64,000 nt of DNA from Cucumis sativus (lineage: Eukaryota; Streptophyta; Magnoliopsida; Cucurbitales; Cucurbitaceae): contig NC_026657.2 of the NCBI RefSeq assembly GCF_000004075.3, positions 28,552,408 through 28,616,407 on the forward strand, written 5' to 3'. Made by a program: the position numbers and the translations under genes. The notes under the pieces are model-generated. The model saw nothing but the letters and a program-made list of their open reading frames with translations, did not search any database and had not been told where the DNA came from. Positions 1-13,100 of this stretch are shown here, piece after piece. Position 1 is the stretch's first letter. Each line of letters opens with the position of its first letter.

Positions 1-1130
1 TTAGGAACATGATAGGTGTTTGACAAATTTATGGTGGGTGTTTTAACAATGCCAATATGAGAGATAGACATATGATTGCCATTAGCAGAGTGAATCGGGG
101 GAAGAGAATGAACAGGAATAGTGGAGGATAATAGTGAAATATCAGAAGTCATATGATTACAACAAGTCGGGTCAAGGAGCCAAGAACTACCTAGAGTGAC
201 AACAAGAGCAGTAGAGTTGGAAGAGAGCACCTGTTTCAGTAAGTCATGAAGATCATTTAACTGAAAGCTCTGAGGTGTCGTGATATCGGATGGAGTGGCA
301 GCAGCAACAATAGGTTGAGAACCAGTTTTAGTAGAGGACTTGGATTTATATGAGTGACCAGGAGGGCGGGGTGGGCGAGTGGGACAGTTGTCCAAGATAT
401 GACCTCGCTTATGACAATACCTACACTCAATGGTAGGACAATTAGTAAACTTATGGCCATGAAGTTTACAATTTTTGCAGAAAGTAGACTCATTAGCAGG
501 TCGAGAATGAGTGGTTGCAAGAGCAACATTGGAGGGCAGAGAGGAGACAATGCCAAGTCGCTTTTCCTCAAATAAAATTTCCTGAACGGCAGCGTCGAGA
601 CTTGATAGAGGATTGCAATGTAACAGTGCAACACAAACTGATTCATACTCTAGGCGAAGACCCATAAGAACTTTGATAAGGCGAATATGGTCAGGACTGA
701 TTTTTGCCTAGTCTAACTGAGTCCAAATTGGTTGAAGAGTGGCAAGATACTCATTCACAGATTGTCCTCCCTCCTGGTTTAGACTAACAAGGCGAGAGTG
801 TAATTGGTAATAGTGAGCAAGTCCAATGGACTGAAACAGTGTGGACAAAAAATCCCAGAGTTCTTTTGCAGTATCGAATGCATCAAATTGGGTATGGATT
901 GCTGGAATAGAAGTGTTACCCAACCAAGTGATGATTTGATGATTTTTGCTATCCCAGTCTTCAAGTCTTTCAATGTACTTGTTGTTTTCTACCGTGGTCT
1001 CTTGAACGGTGACATCAGGTGGGTTTGTATCAATATTCTCAGTGGTGTCCTTAATATTTTTCGTTGGTGGAGTAGGTTTGATTGGTTTGGTGACATCTCC
1101 AGTAACAATACGCCATAAAAGTCTATATGG
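1..1130 (-). mobile_element. Copia-type LTR retrotransposon gag/protease-start fragment, decayed
   Basis: Reading the minus strand from about 1130 down to 1 gives one nearly continuous gag frame. It has a UBN2-like capsid segment (about 720-1000; motifs FDTAKELWDFL and QSVNEYLATL) and two consecutive CCHC zinc knuckles of the C-x2-C-x4-H-x4-C form (CKNCKLHGHKFTNC, then CRYCHKRGHILDNC) at about 395-480. The protease-start motif SSWLLDPTCCNHMT follows at about 140-190. The capsid frame is broken by an amber codon near 710, and a stop also lies upstream near 1150. No LTR or primer site is visible on the right, and the left side runs off the window. The gag-then-protease motif style is that of Ty1/Copia. 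It is almost certainly inactive. Confidence 0.85.
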
Positions 1131-4100
1131 AATACATTATCTGTGGTAAAGAAAATACTTTTTGGATATTTCATTCACTCATGAAATTGTTTCTTATCTG
1201 AAAAAAATTGTTAGAATAAAGTAACAGTGGTATAGTATGAATCTATGACACATGGACATTTACACATGGCTGCCAATTGTCATGTGGGAAAGATTAGTAG
1301 GTTGAAATTACAAGCCCTTACCCTTATCGTTGAAGTTTTAAAATTTTAAGCCCCTCTCAAAAGTTTCCTCTAGTGACATTCACTTCTAATGTAGCTCTTT
1401 CGTTAAGGACTGAAACAACCCAATTTCTGGACTTAAGGAAAAATCTGCAAGCACAAGGCCTAAGAATATTCTCATTAACTTAATATTAGACAATATGATA
1501 TATCATAAATTAAGCAACGCCTATCAGTTTAAGAAACTCATAATTACCTTATATTTACATCTTTTTCCTTGTTGAAAAATCCATAAATTAGGGTTTAGGG
1601 TTTAGATTTTGAAAATCGGACCGTTGGGGATGTGATATTTATGTTCTATGTAAAACATGCTCCTTTCTGTAAAATTCTGCACGAAACCTTATTATGGTAC
1701 CATTTCGTGGTTGACTACAAGAAAATGAGCTCTTTTTCTATCAAATTTTACACAGCTTCAAGTATTTACTTCCCTCTTCTCGTTGTTCCACATAAAATTC
1801 AAGTCAAATATTGAGTTTGGGCCAGAGATAGGAAGTAAATATCTTATTATGCACAAGGCATCTGGTAATATTGGGATGATACAATATTTAGATCAAACAA
1901 GAAGGTTTCAAGAGTTTTATTCCTCTTCTTAGAGATGACTAGTGCCGACGCAAAGGATTTGAATTACACAATACCATTTCCATCAGAAATTAGAACTTGC
2001 TCTAATTACCAACGTAAAAGTGCATGACTAGTTATCGACCCATAATACTCTTTTTTCACGTTAAGCATCACATCTGACATCACATACTTTTAACAGTACC
2101 ACTGCAGTCATTTTAATTATACCTTTCATCCTTCACATTGCCTAATATATACATATACATACATATATACATATGCACACACATACATACATATACACCC
2201 ATACATGCATATATATGTACATACACATATATAGAGAGAGGTGAGAGAGTAGAGAGAGAACTTGGTAAACAGGTTTTCTTGATTTTGTATGAAAAACCAA
2301 ATCAGAATTAAATGTGGCCGAAAAAAAGAGAGAAGAAATCGATATATATGATTCTCATAGAGGCAATTTGTGAATGCAACTAAAACTAAACTAATTTCTG
2401 ATCATAGTAAAGGATGTGATAACACATGACAAGTACAATCGCACCTTTCTAACACAAATAGGGTAGCGTAAGGCCGAAAAGTTTTTCAGCAATGTAATAC
2501 AAATCAGTAAATTAAAAGGAAAATTGATATAATAGAAAAATATGGTGAAGTTATAACCTGTAAGACACTAGCCAAGAAAACCACATCTTTTATCATTTAA
2601 GGGGTTAACGAGGTAATAAACCTCCTTAATAGTTGAGTTTTTTTCATCTACCCAGCCCAACTCTTGCAGATTACTCAAGTTCAATTCAAAACTAAGAACT
2701 TGAAACTAAAAGTCAATCCTATGACATGGGTAAAGCAAACAACTCCTGGGGATACACCACAGTTAGGTGGGTAGGTAGACCCATATGCCAATTCTATGTA
2801 AATGTCTTTCTCTTTTGATAATTTTTTAATTAAAAACTTAAATTTTATTCTTGGAGATTTTTCCTTCCCCTTTTATCCATTTAGGCTACATGAGCCCATC
2901 GCCTGACATTCTCACCGACACAGACACACCCTCAGTTTTTTCTTCTTCTTTAGTCTCTCTCCCTCACGTCGTCTAGCCCATCCTCTTCCCTCCACCTCCT
3001 TCTTCTCTGCCGCCAGCTGCCACCCTAGCCTCTCCTATTTCCATGGACAATAAGAGTGGAGTCTAAAGGAGACTTAGGATTCTCAATACATTGAGTATAT
3101 CCTTAGAGAAAAGATTTTTGATATCACACTTTCAAACTTTGAACCCACCTTTTCAATATCCTTTTGGTGGAAAATAGTAGGGAGTTAGAATTTTAAAACT
3201 CCACCAGAATCTTCGACAACTTCGTTAATAGTATACAATTGGGATAATATCACGTGTTAGGGTAAAAGGAGATTCTTGATCAATTAAAAGAACACTAAAA
3301 TGGCATGTCAATTATTGCATATATTTTGCATTATTAACAAAAAAAAATGGTATTTGAGAAGTAAAACAACTCCCAACTCTTCATCATGCATGCCTACTAA
3401 TATATTGGCTTTCATTCCAAAATACCTTCATTAAATGAATCAACCCTCACACCAACTTGTTAACGTGACACCACTCTTAACAATTTGTTCTCTTCTCCAA
3501 TGACGTGAAACAATTTAATCTTTATCTCCTAACAACGGCGCTTCATTCAAAGTTGCCAAAATTTTATCAACCCCTCCCAACCAAAAATTATTACAAAAGG
3601 AATTTGACACCGTTCATCTTCCAAAAACTTCTTTGCTCTTCGAAAATCTAGGGGATCATTCAACCAATCGAAAACAAGAATGTTCGAGATTTATGACCTT
3701 GGAATGAAATCACCTCCTGAAGGAGAAATTTGAACAATAATATTGCCAACAACGACTGGATCCGCCACGACCACCTCTACATTTAAAAATCCACATTAAT
3801 TCTATCCCTCACTCCAATAGAGGCTTCAAAGCAATTCAGTAGGTTAATGGTATCTAAAGGAATTCTAAAACCTCACATTTAAGAGAAGAATGTGATCTTA
3901 TACTTGTCACACCTCCTCTCGGACCACCTACTCTCGACCCGAGAGATGGTACAAAATCAACTGATACCGTCTTTCACCTCAATGTGTCAACTGATTCTAA
4001 CCCTTTAACCCTTACATTAAACTCAACGGAAGCATAAAACTTATCTTTTAGAGAAATAAAATTCAAGTGTAGCCCATCTTTACTTACAAAGGTTTTGACA

Positions 4101-5720
4101 AAATTCAGACTTGTTATACAGTCAGTTTCCTTTACCCACCACATTGTTACTTAACCACCTGGCCTACACTTTTAGTCAATTTCCAAACATTTATTAGGCC
4201 TTCCTTATCTACGATGACACTTTTCTTTTGTCATCTTAAAAACAATGACACGTCTTTCATAACACTTGATCTTAATGGTCAAATCTTAATAAAATTATTT
4301 TTCAATCCATCTTAAAGCATCAATCTTAAACCTCTTTTCTCCAACTAACCTCAACCCTAAACTCCTCTTGAGTTTCTTGGGGATTCTTGGTTCCAAAGTT
4401 TGTCCGTACTCACTTTTTTCTACCTTTTCTTACTTCCTCAATGATAAACTAACAAAAACTAGCTCCCTTGTCATGCAAGGAAAAGTGAGATCTAAGACCT
4501 TTTCAATGTTTAAATACTTGTTAGAAATTTACTCAGGAAAACAAATAATTAAGCTATCAGATACCGTGTAATAAACCTTTGTGTACAGTGAAATTCAATC
4601 AAATGATTATGTAGACCAAAACTTAAAATTCAATAAGATTGTGATGTGATGTTATTTGAATTAGGAAAGGAAAAATCATTACTGGCATGCTCCTAGCAAT
4701 CAAGGTTAACTATTTGAAACTTCACATCCGATATCATAAATCAACTCAATTCCAAAGTATAGAGGATGAACCTTTACTATCAAATAACTGCCTCTCGTTC
4801 CCATTATAATTTTCAATAATAATCTGGAGTTAGGGGGATTCAAGAAATATTAAATCCCAAAGCAGCAGAAACTGGAATCAAAATCCACGTCGGAAGAAAA
4901 CGGAAAAGGATGGTAAAAAAAAAAAAAAAACTCGCGTTTACCAATCAAATTACTTGGACATAAGCAACCAACTTCTTCTGGTCCCGACACTTGTTGTTGT
5001 TAGGTACCCCATCACAAGTTTCACCCTTTCTTAATTGAGGATTGAGTTCGGTCTTGTTCTCCTTCTTAGAGTCAGAAGACCTACCACTACCAGTTACGCC
5101 ATGGAATTCCACTTCTTTCCACAACTGAAACATGATAATTATTCTCCAACGAATTTCATTCTCCGATAGGTAAGCCAGCTTCAGTTGCACGGAGCAGACG
5201 CAAAATTTTCCTCTAGCTTCGAAACACAATCAACATTAGACACCAGGTTTGGGAAGAAAGTGTTGAAAGAGTGGAGATTTTCAAGAGCTCCAAAATTCGT
5301 GATATTAGTTTATGGGGTGCTGAGGTAGATTTGATGAGAAGCAGGCATGCAGAAAAGAAGATGATTGATGATGTGTCCAAGCATTTTGAAGAAGTAGTCA
5401 TTTGCATGTTATTGTAAGTATAAACACAACTAAAATGTTCGTACGTAGTCAAGTATTGTTTAGTGATCATTTAGTTGTAGCCATGCATAATCCACATTTA
5501 TTTCACTTTTTTAGATAAGAAAGTACAAGTGGATACCCCAAAAAATTATTGTAAAATTCGATATTATGTTGCAAATAATTAAGAGTTGGGGTTAGATGGA
5601 TTAGAAAAAAAAAAGTTTTTTTTTATAAATATATTAATTCCAGTGTAAACTCCGATTTTAAAAGTTATTTGGAGTCCAAAATGACTTAAAATTAAAGATA
5701 AAAAGTATATAATTGAGCAA
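1131..5720. other. AT-rich intergenic spacer
   Basis: I see no supported gene here. Short ORFs, such as those near 4368-4571 and 4945-5470, have no recognisable domain and no splice-compatible partners. The spacer contains a degenerate ATAC/ATAT microsatellite followed by a GA tract (about 2143-2262), a C/T-rich stretch around 2920-3045, and an A tract at about 4916-4930. Confidence 0.6.
2143..2262. repeat. Degenerate (ATAC/ATAT)n plus (GA)n microsatellite
   Basis: Alternating TA/CA tetranucleotide-like repeats run into a GAGAGA tract. This is simple sequence only. Confidence 0.8.
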
Positions 5721-5819
5721 ACGTGCACCATACATCTTTTCCTTCTACTTCTGATGTCATGCGAAGCACTAAGGAATTATTCTATTTGTTAAATATTTTA
5801 ACTATTAGGCCTTTTCTTT

Positions 5820-7183
5820 TCTTCTGTAGACCCTCCCACGCTCCCCACCACCAACTACTGCACCCAACCCACCCCCGTCAGACGCCGCTCCTTCACCACG
5901 AAGTCTCTGCGGCTGCCAAACGAACCATTTCTGCGACGGTACTGGTGATCCACAGCAATCTCAGACCTCCCGCGTTACGAGAACCACCAGCACGACGACC
6001 TCAGATCTGAGGTGGCTCCAGCCAGCAACGACGCCCGCCGCATTTCTCGACTACCCTCAGCCTGAACTAATTTGGATCCCCTAGACCCTAGTCTTTAGAT
6101 CTGTGAGTTCGAATTATTTTGATCACATTCCAGCAAGGACATAAGTCATTTTTAATAAGATTTTGGCAGTAACTAAACTATTCACTTGAACTCTTTCGAA
6201 TTAGATTACAGCGTTAACGCATTTTCTAACCTCCAACTTCTTCTGTTCTTAGGTTCAGATTAGTTTCAGGTTGATTGAATTAAGGTTTAAGGTCGACTTC
6301 TGGTAAGAATAGTTGGTAACCCTCTTGCCTTTCGGTTTCGATTAAGGATTTCAAAACCAGTTCTAAGCTCGAGACCTTGTTTTTGTTGTTTCAGGAGTCT
6401 ATCCGATAGTTTAAGAGCGCTTTAAAACTTTTGTAAGTGGTCTCTCACTCGTCGAGAGTTGTTTTGTTGTATTGTTTACATATTGACTTCTTTGAATTCT
6501 TCGAACTATCAAAATGAACCTTTGTATGGAATATGGATATTATGGTTCTTTATTTACTATGCTTGGCTGTTTACATATGAGTTTTCAACGAGCCTACTTG
6601 AGTTGGTATCTTCCACGATCTCCATTTGTAAGTTGTTTAGTGTGCGTTTTACTAGTTGATACATCTTTGTAACTAGAGTAGCTAACAATTTTTCATTGAC
6701 ATTTTACTAATCTGAGTTTTACATTGGTTTCTAAACTGAGACATATATGCTTTTCCATCCGTACCTTTTGGCCATATTATGATTTTGGATTTCTGAATGA
6801 TGGCTGATTCATGTGCGGCAAGACACAGTTGGGGGTAGCAATGGAGTTTCAAATATAATATTCTGGAGTGTATATAAACTTCTTGTGAATTTTGCTAGCC
6901 ACCTTTGTTTCAAAAAATGCTTTAGTTTTTGTATGTCGACATTGGTTTCCTTCACTACTTATGATTTTATTGTTGATACGACAGTTAATGTAGTTTAGGA
7001 TAGGGCGTGTGGATGATTTTAGCAAATATTAGTTGTCGTTCGTGAAAGAGAAATGGTTATCGTCTTTGCTCATGTATCATGTCCTATTTGCTTTACAAAT
7101 TTTGTTTATTTAATATAATTAGGGATTTTGTTTGTGCATCTTGGATTTTGGTTCTATGGAATTTGCAGAATTGAGATTGAGGA
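5820..7183 (+). promoter_or_regulatory. Probable promoter and 5' leader of the VAL gene
   Basis: The sequence changes from AT-rich spacer to a C-rich, CG-containing block at about 5828-6065 and then to T-rich, intron-like DNA. Just upstream of the VAL start codon, an atttgcag acceptor at about 7161-7168 is followed by a short purine-rich leader. A 5' UTR intron joining a leader near 5.8-6.1 kb or 6.4 kb to this acceptor is therefore plausible. No clear TATA box decides the transcription start. The C-rich block could instead belong to a repeat, so the boundaries are inferred. Confidence 0.35.
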
Positions 7184-10100
7184 ATGGCTTTGAGGACTTG
7201 CATGAATGTGTCGTGCAGAGCATCCTCTTCAACCGAGTGGAGGAAAGGTTGGGCTCTACGATCGGGAGATTTTGCTACTCTTTGCGATAAGTGCGGGTAA
7301 CTTTTCTGATGTATTATGTATTTAAATTTCATAGAACACATTGCAAGTTCTTTTGAGGTTTAAGCCCTTTTTTGGTCTTTATTTTGACTACACATTTGCT
7401 CACTCCCCTTCTCATTTTATGCAAGTTTTTCAAAGTTTATTTGGCTTGTGGCTAGCCAATAGGTTTATAGCTTTGTTGTTGTAGTCAGGATTTTTTGCCA
7501 TATTGCTAGACCTCCTATACTCTTCACCTATAGTAGAAAGAATAGAGATAAAAATAGAATCACACGTGGGAAGGAGGGAGAGAGATGAGGAAGGATCGTG
7601 GGAGTGCGGGAAAGGGAGGATGGAAGAGGGGGACCATTTGGTGGGGACCAGTAGTTAGTTATAATAAAAGGCAGAAGAATGGGGGGGGGGGGGGGAGGAG
7701 GGGGGGCATCGAAGATAATTTCTGGAAGAAGCAGAAGCTGCATTCCTCCTTGTGCAGGAAGAAAGGCAAAAGAGTCCAGGTTCTATTGTTCGATCTTAGT
7801 GTTTTGTTTGAATTTTTCTTTGTTGCATTTCATTATGGGTTTATTGAGTTCTTTGTTGTTTTCTGGTTGTTTGAGCATTTTGTTCTCGAATTTATGTGGG
7901 AATACTATTGTTATATTGTAACCTGTTGAAGAGATTATATATATATATAAAGATACATCTGTAGTATCTTTATAAATTGGTATTAGAGCCTAAAGCCTGG
8001 CCAGAAGAACTACCATGGCCAAGAAGGTGGAAGAAAGAATAGAGACAGTGGAGCAAGAACTTTGGCGACCACTAGTGATAGAAGAGAATCTGTCGTTGAT
8101 TTTGAAAAGTATCCAGGAGATCAATAATCAGATTGATAAACAACAGATGATCATGAAATACATTGAAGGCATAGTTCGAGACGATATCTCGACGGGAAAG
8201 AAAACGGAAAGTGCAGTTAGTCACACCAAAGGGACCGAAACGAATGTTTCAGAAATATCTGAAGGATTGAAGAAAGATGGAAGGAACGATGAGGAAAAAA
8301 CAGCAGGTTGGAGCAAGTTGAAGAAGATGGAAATGCCGGTCTTCAATGGAACGGACCTTGATTCCTGGTTATTTCGCATAAATCGTTATTTCAAGATACA
8401 CGAGTTGACTGACTCAGAGAAGTCAACGGTAGCGGTAATCAATTTTGATGAGCTAGCCCTGGATTGGTACAGATCGAATGACGAGTTGGAACGGTTCAAG
8501 AATTGGGAGGATTTGAAACAAAGACTGTTAGTCTGATTCCGAAAAATTCGTGATGGAACGCTTGTAGGCCAATTTTTAACGATTAAATCAGAGACGACGG
8601 TGGAGGAGTATAGAAACTGCTTTGATAAATATTTAGCGCCAGTAGCCTTCCTCCAGGCGATAGTGTTAGAAGAGACTTTTGTGAATGGACTAAGCCCATG
8701 TCTGAAATCTGAAGTTGATATACTGGAGCCCAAAGGTGTGGCCCAGATGATGAAATTAGCCCTGAAGATTGAAAATAGAGAGATGGTTCGACGGGAATGT
8801 GAGCTAAGTAGTTTGTTTGGAGGGGGAATGTGGGCTAAGTTTGTTCGGAGGGAATCAACAATTCAAACAAAATTATGTGAAGCCAACCTTGATTGTAACA
8901 AACAATCAGAAACAAACGGAAGGAAGCTGGCCGATGAGAATGATTACGTTAAAAGGGGTGACAACAGAGGAAAAGAGGAAGGAAGGTCCGACCAAACGTC
9001 TGTTCGACGTCGGATTTCAAGCATGGAGGGAAAAGAGATTGTGTTTTCGATGTGAGGAGAAGTATCACGCGGGACACATATGTAAGGTGAAGGAACAAAA
9101 GGAATTGCGGATGCTAGTGGTGAGGGAAAATGGAGAAGAACTGGAAATTATTGAGGAATTCTTTGACGCGGAAACAGAGGCCCAGACCATCGAAATAGGA
9201 AAAGTGGAGAATCTGAATATAGAGCTGTCCATTAATTCAATTGTGGGGCTATCCAATCTAGGAACAATGAAAGTAAAATGGAAGATCAAAGAGACCGAAG
9301 TGGTAGTACTCATTGACTGTGGAGCTACCCACAATTTTATTGAAGAGAATTTGGTAACAACCCTTAGCCTACTAGTGACAGAAACATCCAACTATGGGGT
9401 GATTTTGGGATCAGGGGCTGCGGTCAAAGGAAAGGGAATATGCGACAATGTGGAAGTAAGGGTAGGAGAATGGAATGTTGTAGATAGCTTTTTACCCTTG
9501 GAAATAGGGGAGTTGATGTACTATTGGGTATGCAGTGGTTGCACTCATTGGGAGTGACTGGAAAAATTTAGTGATGGCATTCCAACATGGTGGGAGGAAG
9601 ATAGTGATAAAGGGGGATCCTAGCTCACTGAAACTAGAGTGAGCTTAAAGTCTATGATGAAGACATGGGGAGTTGGTGATCATGGATATTTAGTGGAATG
9701 TCGGGCGACAGAAGGAAGGGTAGCCATGGAAGATTTAGATGATGAAGACGTGCTAGCCATTGTTGACGACATGATCTCCCCTCTGTTGAACAAATTTAGT
9801 GATGTTCTGATTGACCGGAAGAACTACCTTCAAAAAGGGACATTGAACACCATATATACCTTAAAAAGGGAGTGGATCTCGTTAATGCCAGACCTTATCG
9901 TTACGCTCACCACCAAAAGGAAGAAATAGAAAAACTAGTTGATTAAATGCTAAAAACAGACATCATAAGGCCAAGTACCATTCCGTATTCTAGCCCAGTA
10001 CTTCTCGTGAAAAAGAAAGACGACAGATGGCGAATTTTTGTAGATTATTGAGCGTTGAACAATGTCACTATCCCAGATAAGTTCCCAATTTCGGTCATAG

Positions 10101-13100
10101 ATGACTTATCGATGAATTGAATGTAGCTAATATGTTTTCAAAGATTGATTGAAAGGCTGGTTAGCATCAGATCAGGATGCATCCAGGAGATGTGGAGAAG
10201 ACGGCCTTTCGAACACATGAGGGACACTATGAGTTCCTGGTCATGCCGTTTGGGCTAACCAATGCCCCTTCTACGTTCCAAGCGCTAAAGAACCACATCT
10301 TTAAGCCTTATATGGGGAGATTCTTGTTAGTGTTTTTTGACGACATCTTGGTGTATAGTAGGGGAGTGGAAGAACATGTACATCATCTCGAAGTAGTGTT
10401 GGAGATCCTACAGGAGAATGAGTTATATGTGAATTTAGCCAAATGTAGCTTTGCCAAGAGTAGAATAGGCTATTTGGGACATTTCATATCTGAGAAGGGC
10501 ATTGAAGTAGATTCGGAGAAAATAAGATCAATTAGGGAATGGCCAATCCCCACTAGCGTTCGAGAGGTCCGAGGTTTTTTGGGACTCACCGGATACTATA
10601 GAAAATTTGTGCAGAATTATGGTAGTATCTCAAGCCCCTTGACACAACTTTTGAAGACAAGAGCTTACTGCTGGAAAGAAGTAGCAAGTGCTGCCTTGAG
10701 AAGTTGAAGATGGCAATGATGACTCTACTAGTGTTGGCCATGCCGGACTTTAGTTTGCCCTTCGAGATAGAAACAGATGCCTCTGGTTACGGTGTGGGAG
10801 CAGTTTTAGTACAAGCCAAGAGACCGATATGAGGGATAGAGCTCGCTCGGTCTATAAAAGAGAATTGATAGCAGTAGTGTTCGCGGTGCAAAGGTGGAAA
10901 CCGTACCTGCTTAGGAAGATATATACAGTAAAAACTGATCAGAAGTTGCTCAAATTTCTGCTGGAACAAAGGGTGATTCAACCCCAATACCAGAAATGGA
11001 TAGCCAAGCTCTTTGGATATTCATTTGAGGTCGTCTACAATCCGGGATGGGAGAATAAGCCAAGCCCTATCTAGAATGCCCCTTACAGTACACTTAAATC
11101 AACTATCAGCCCCGACATTACTCAATTTAGTGGTGATTCAAGAGGAGGTAGAAAAGGATCAATACCTACAGGAAATCAAGAAGAAAATAGAAGAGCAAAA
11201 AGTTGAAGTCCCAAACTTTTCAGTACAGCATGAAGTATTGAAGTACAAGGGAAGATTGGTGCTCTCAAAAACCTCTGTTTTACTGCCCACTGTCATGCAT
11301 ACCTATTGTGATTCCGTCTTTGGAGGGCATTCGGGGTTCCTAAGAACCTACAAGCAGATGACCAGAGAGATTTATGGGGAAGGAATGAAAAAAGACATAA
11401 AGAAATATTGTGAAGAATGTCATTGTATGCCAAGGGAATAACACACTAGCACTATCACCCACGGGATTGCTGCTGTCATTAGAGATTCCTAACACAGCGT
11501 AGTCGGATATTTCCATGGGTTTTATAGAAGGGCTCCCGAAATCAGTTGGCAAGGAAGTGACTTTTGTGATTGTAGATCGTTTGAGTAAGTACGCACATTT
11601 CATAGCCATAAAGCATCCTTACACGGCCAACTCTGTAGTAGAAGTTTTTGTCAAAGAAGTGGTGAGATTGCACAGGTATTCGCAGTCAATTGTATCGGAA
11701 GAGATAAAATCTTTATCAGTCATTTCTGGAAAGAAATGTTCAGGTTAGCGGGAACCAAATTGCACAGAAGTTCGGCGTACCACCTGCAATCCGATGGCTA
11801 AACCGAAGTGGTCAACAAGAGCTTGGAAGTTTATTTGAGATGTTTTTATAGAGAGAAGCCGAAAGACTGGAGTAATTGGTTGCATTGGGCAGAATATTGG
11901 TATAACACCACATACTGTAGTTCAATTGGCATTACTCTGTTTCAAGCTGTGTACAGGTGACTGCCACTACCCTTGATCCAGTATGGTGATATGGAGACTC
12001 CCAATTTGTCACTAGAGCAACAATTGAAGGACAGGGATGTGACCTTGTGTGCATTGAAAGAACACCCGCGGCTAGCTCAAGAGAGGATGAAAAAATATGC
12101 TGATCTCGAACGCATGGACGTGGACTTCCAAGCCGGTGATCTAGTTTTTTTGAAGATAAGGTCATATAAACAGATGTCATTAAGAAGGAAAAGGAATGAG
12201 AAGCTTTCTCCAAAATATTTTGGCCCTTATAAAGTTCTGGAAAATATTGGAAATGTAGCATACCGATTGGTGTTGCCAAGTTCAGCTTCTATTTTCCCTG
12301 TATTTCATGTATCTCAATTAAAGAAGGCCCTCGGAAATCATGATCAGGTACAGTAGTTGGTTCCCTATGTGAATGAGAATTATGAATAGCTGACTCAACC
12401 AGAGGAGATCTTTGGGTACCGGAAAAATCCTGCTACAAAAGAGTGGGAAGTATTGATCAGTTGGAAGGGTTTACCACCTCATGAAGCCACATGAGAGGAC
12501 TGTAAAGACTTCAAGCAGCAGTTCCCTAATTTCCACCTTGAGGACAAGGTGGCTTTAGAAGAGGAGACTAATGCCAGATCTCCTATACTCTTCACCTGTA
12601 GTAGAAAGAATAGAGATAAAAATAGAACCACACGTGGGAAGGAGGGAGAGAGAAATGAGGAAGGATCGTGGGAGTGCGGGAAAGGGAGGATGGAAGAGGG
12701 GGACCATTCGGTGGGGACCAGTAGTTAGTTATAATAAAAAGGCAGAAGAATGAAGGGGGCATCGAAGATAATTTCTGGAAGAAGCAGAGGCTGCATTCTC
12801 CTTGTGCAGGAAGATCCAGGTTCTATTGTTCGGTCTTAGTGTTTTGCTTGAATTGTTCGTTGTTGCATTTCATTCTGGGTTTATTGAGTTCCTTGTTGTT
12901 TTCTGGTTGTTTGAGCATTTGTGTTCTCGAATTTTTGTGGGAATACTACTGTTATATTGTAACCTGTTGAAGAGATTATATATATATAAAGATACATCTG
13001 TAGTATCTTTACACATATTTGTTCCATTCTTGAGATTTATTGTTCACTTTTATCAACTGTTTTATAGCACGTACCACAAAATAAGGATACTGAATTTCAC

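Larger units (their letters stand above)
7504..13013 (+). mobile_element. Ty3/gypsy chromovirus, full-length but inactivated
   Basis: The element is 5,510 bp and flanked by a 5-bp duplication, CATAT (7499-7503 and 13014-13018). The two LTRs (471 and 442 bp) are followed and preceded by a tRNA-Met-type primer site and a purine tract. Internal order is gag, zinc knuckle, protease, reverse transcriptase, RNase H, integrase, chromodomain, which is the Ty3/gypsy chromovirus arrangement. Every coding region is interrupted by stop codons or frame changes (for example at about 8534, 9946, 10048, 10149, 12354 and 12388), so it cannot encode a full polyprotein. By eye the LTRs differ at about 16 aligned sites plus several indels, which suggests a moderately old insertion. 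Confidence 0.93.

Noticed and set aside
4945-5470. Two overlapping minus-strand ORFs near 5 kb
   Set aside because: No recognisable domain, no splice partners, and adjacent sequence is simple AT-rich spacer.
5723-6010. 95-codon ORF in the C-rich block
   Set aside because: No initiation context or domain, and Pro/His/Arg-rich composition comes from C-rich DNA. It is better explained as leader sequence or a repeat.
7585-7929. ORFs of 80-114 codons inside the 5' LTR
   Set aside because: They read through a G-run and lie within the repeated LTR. The 3' LTR copy disrupts the same frame.
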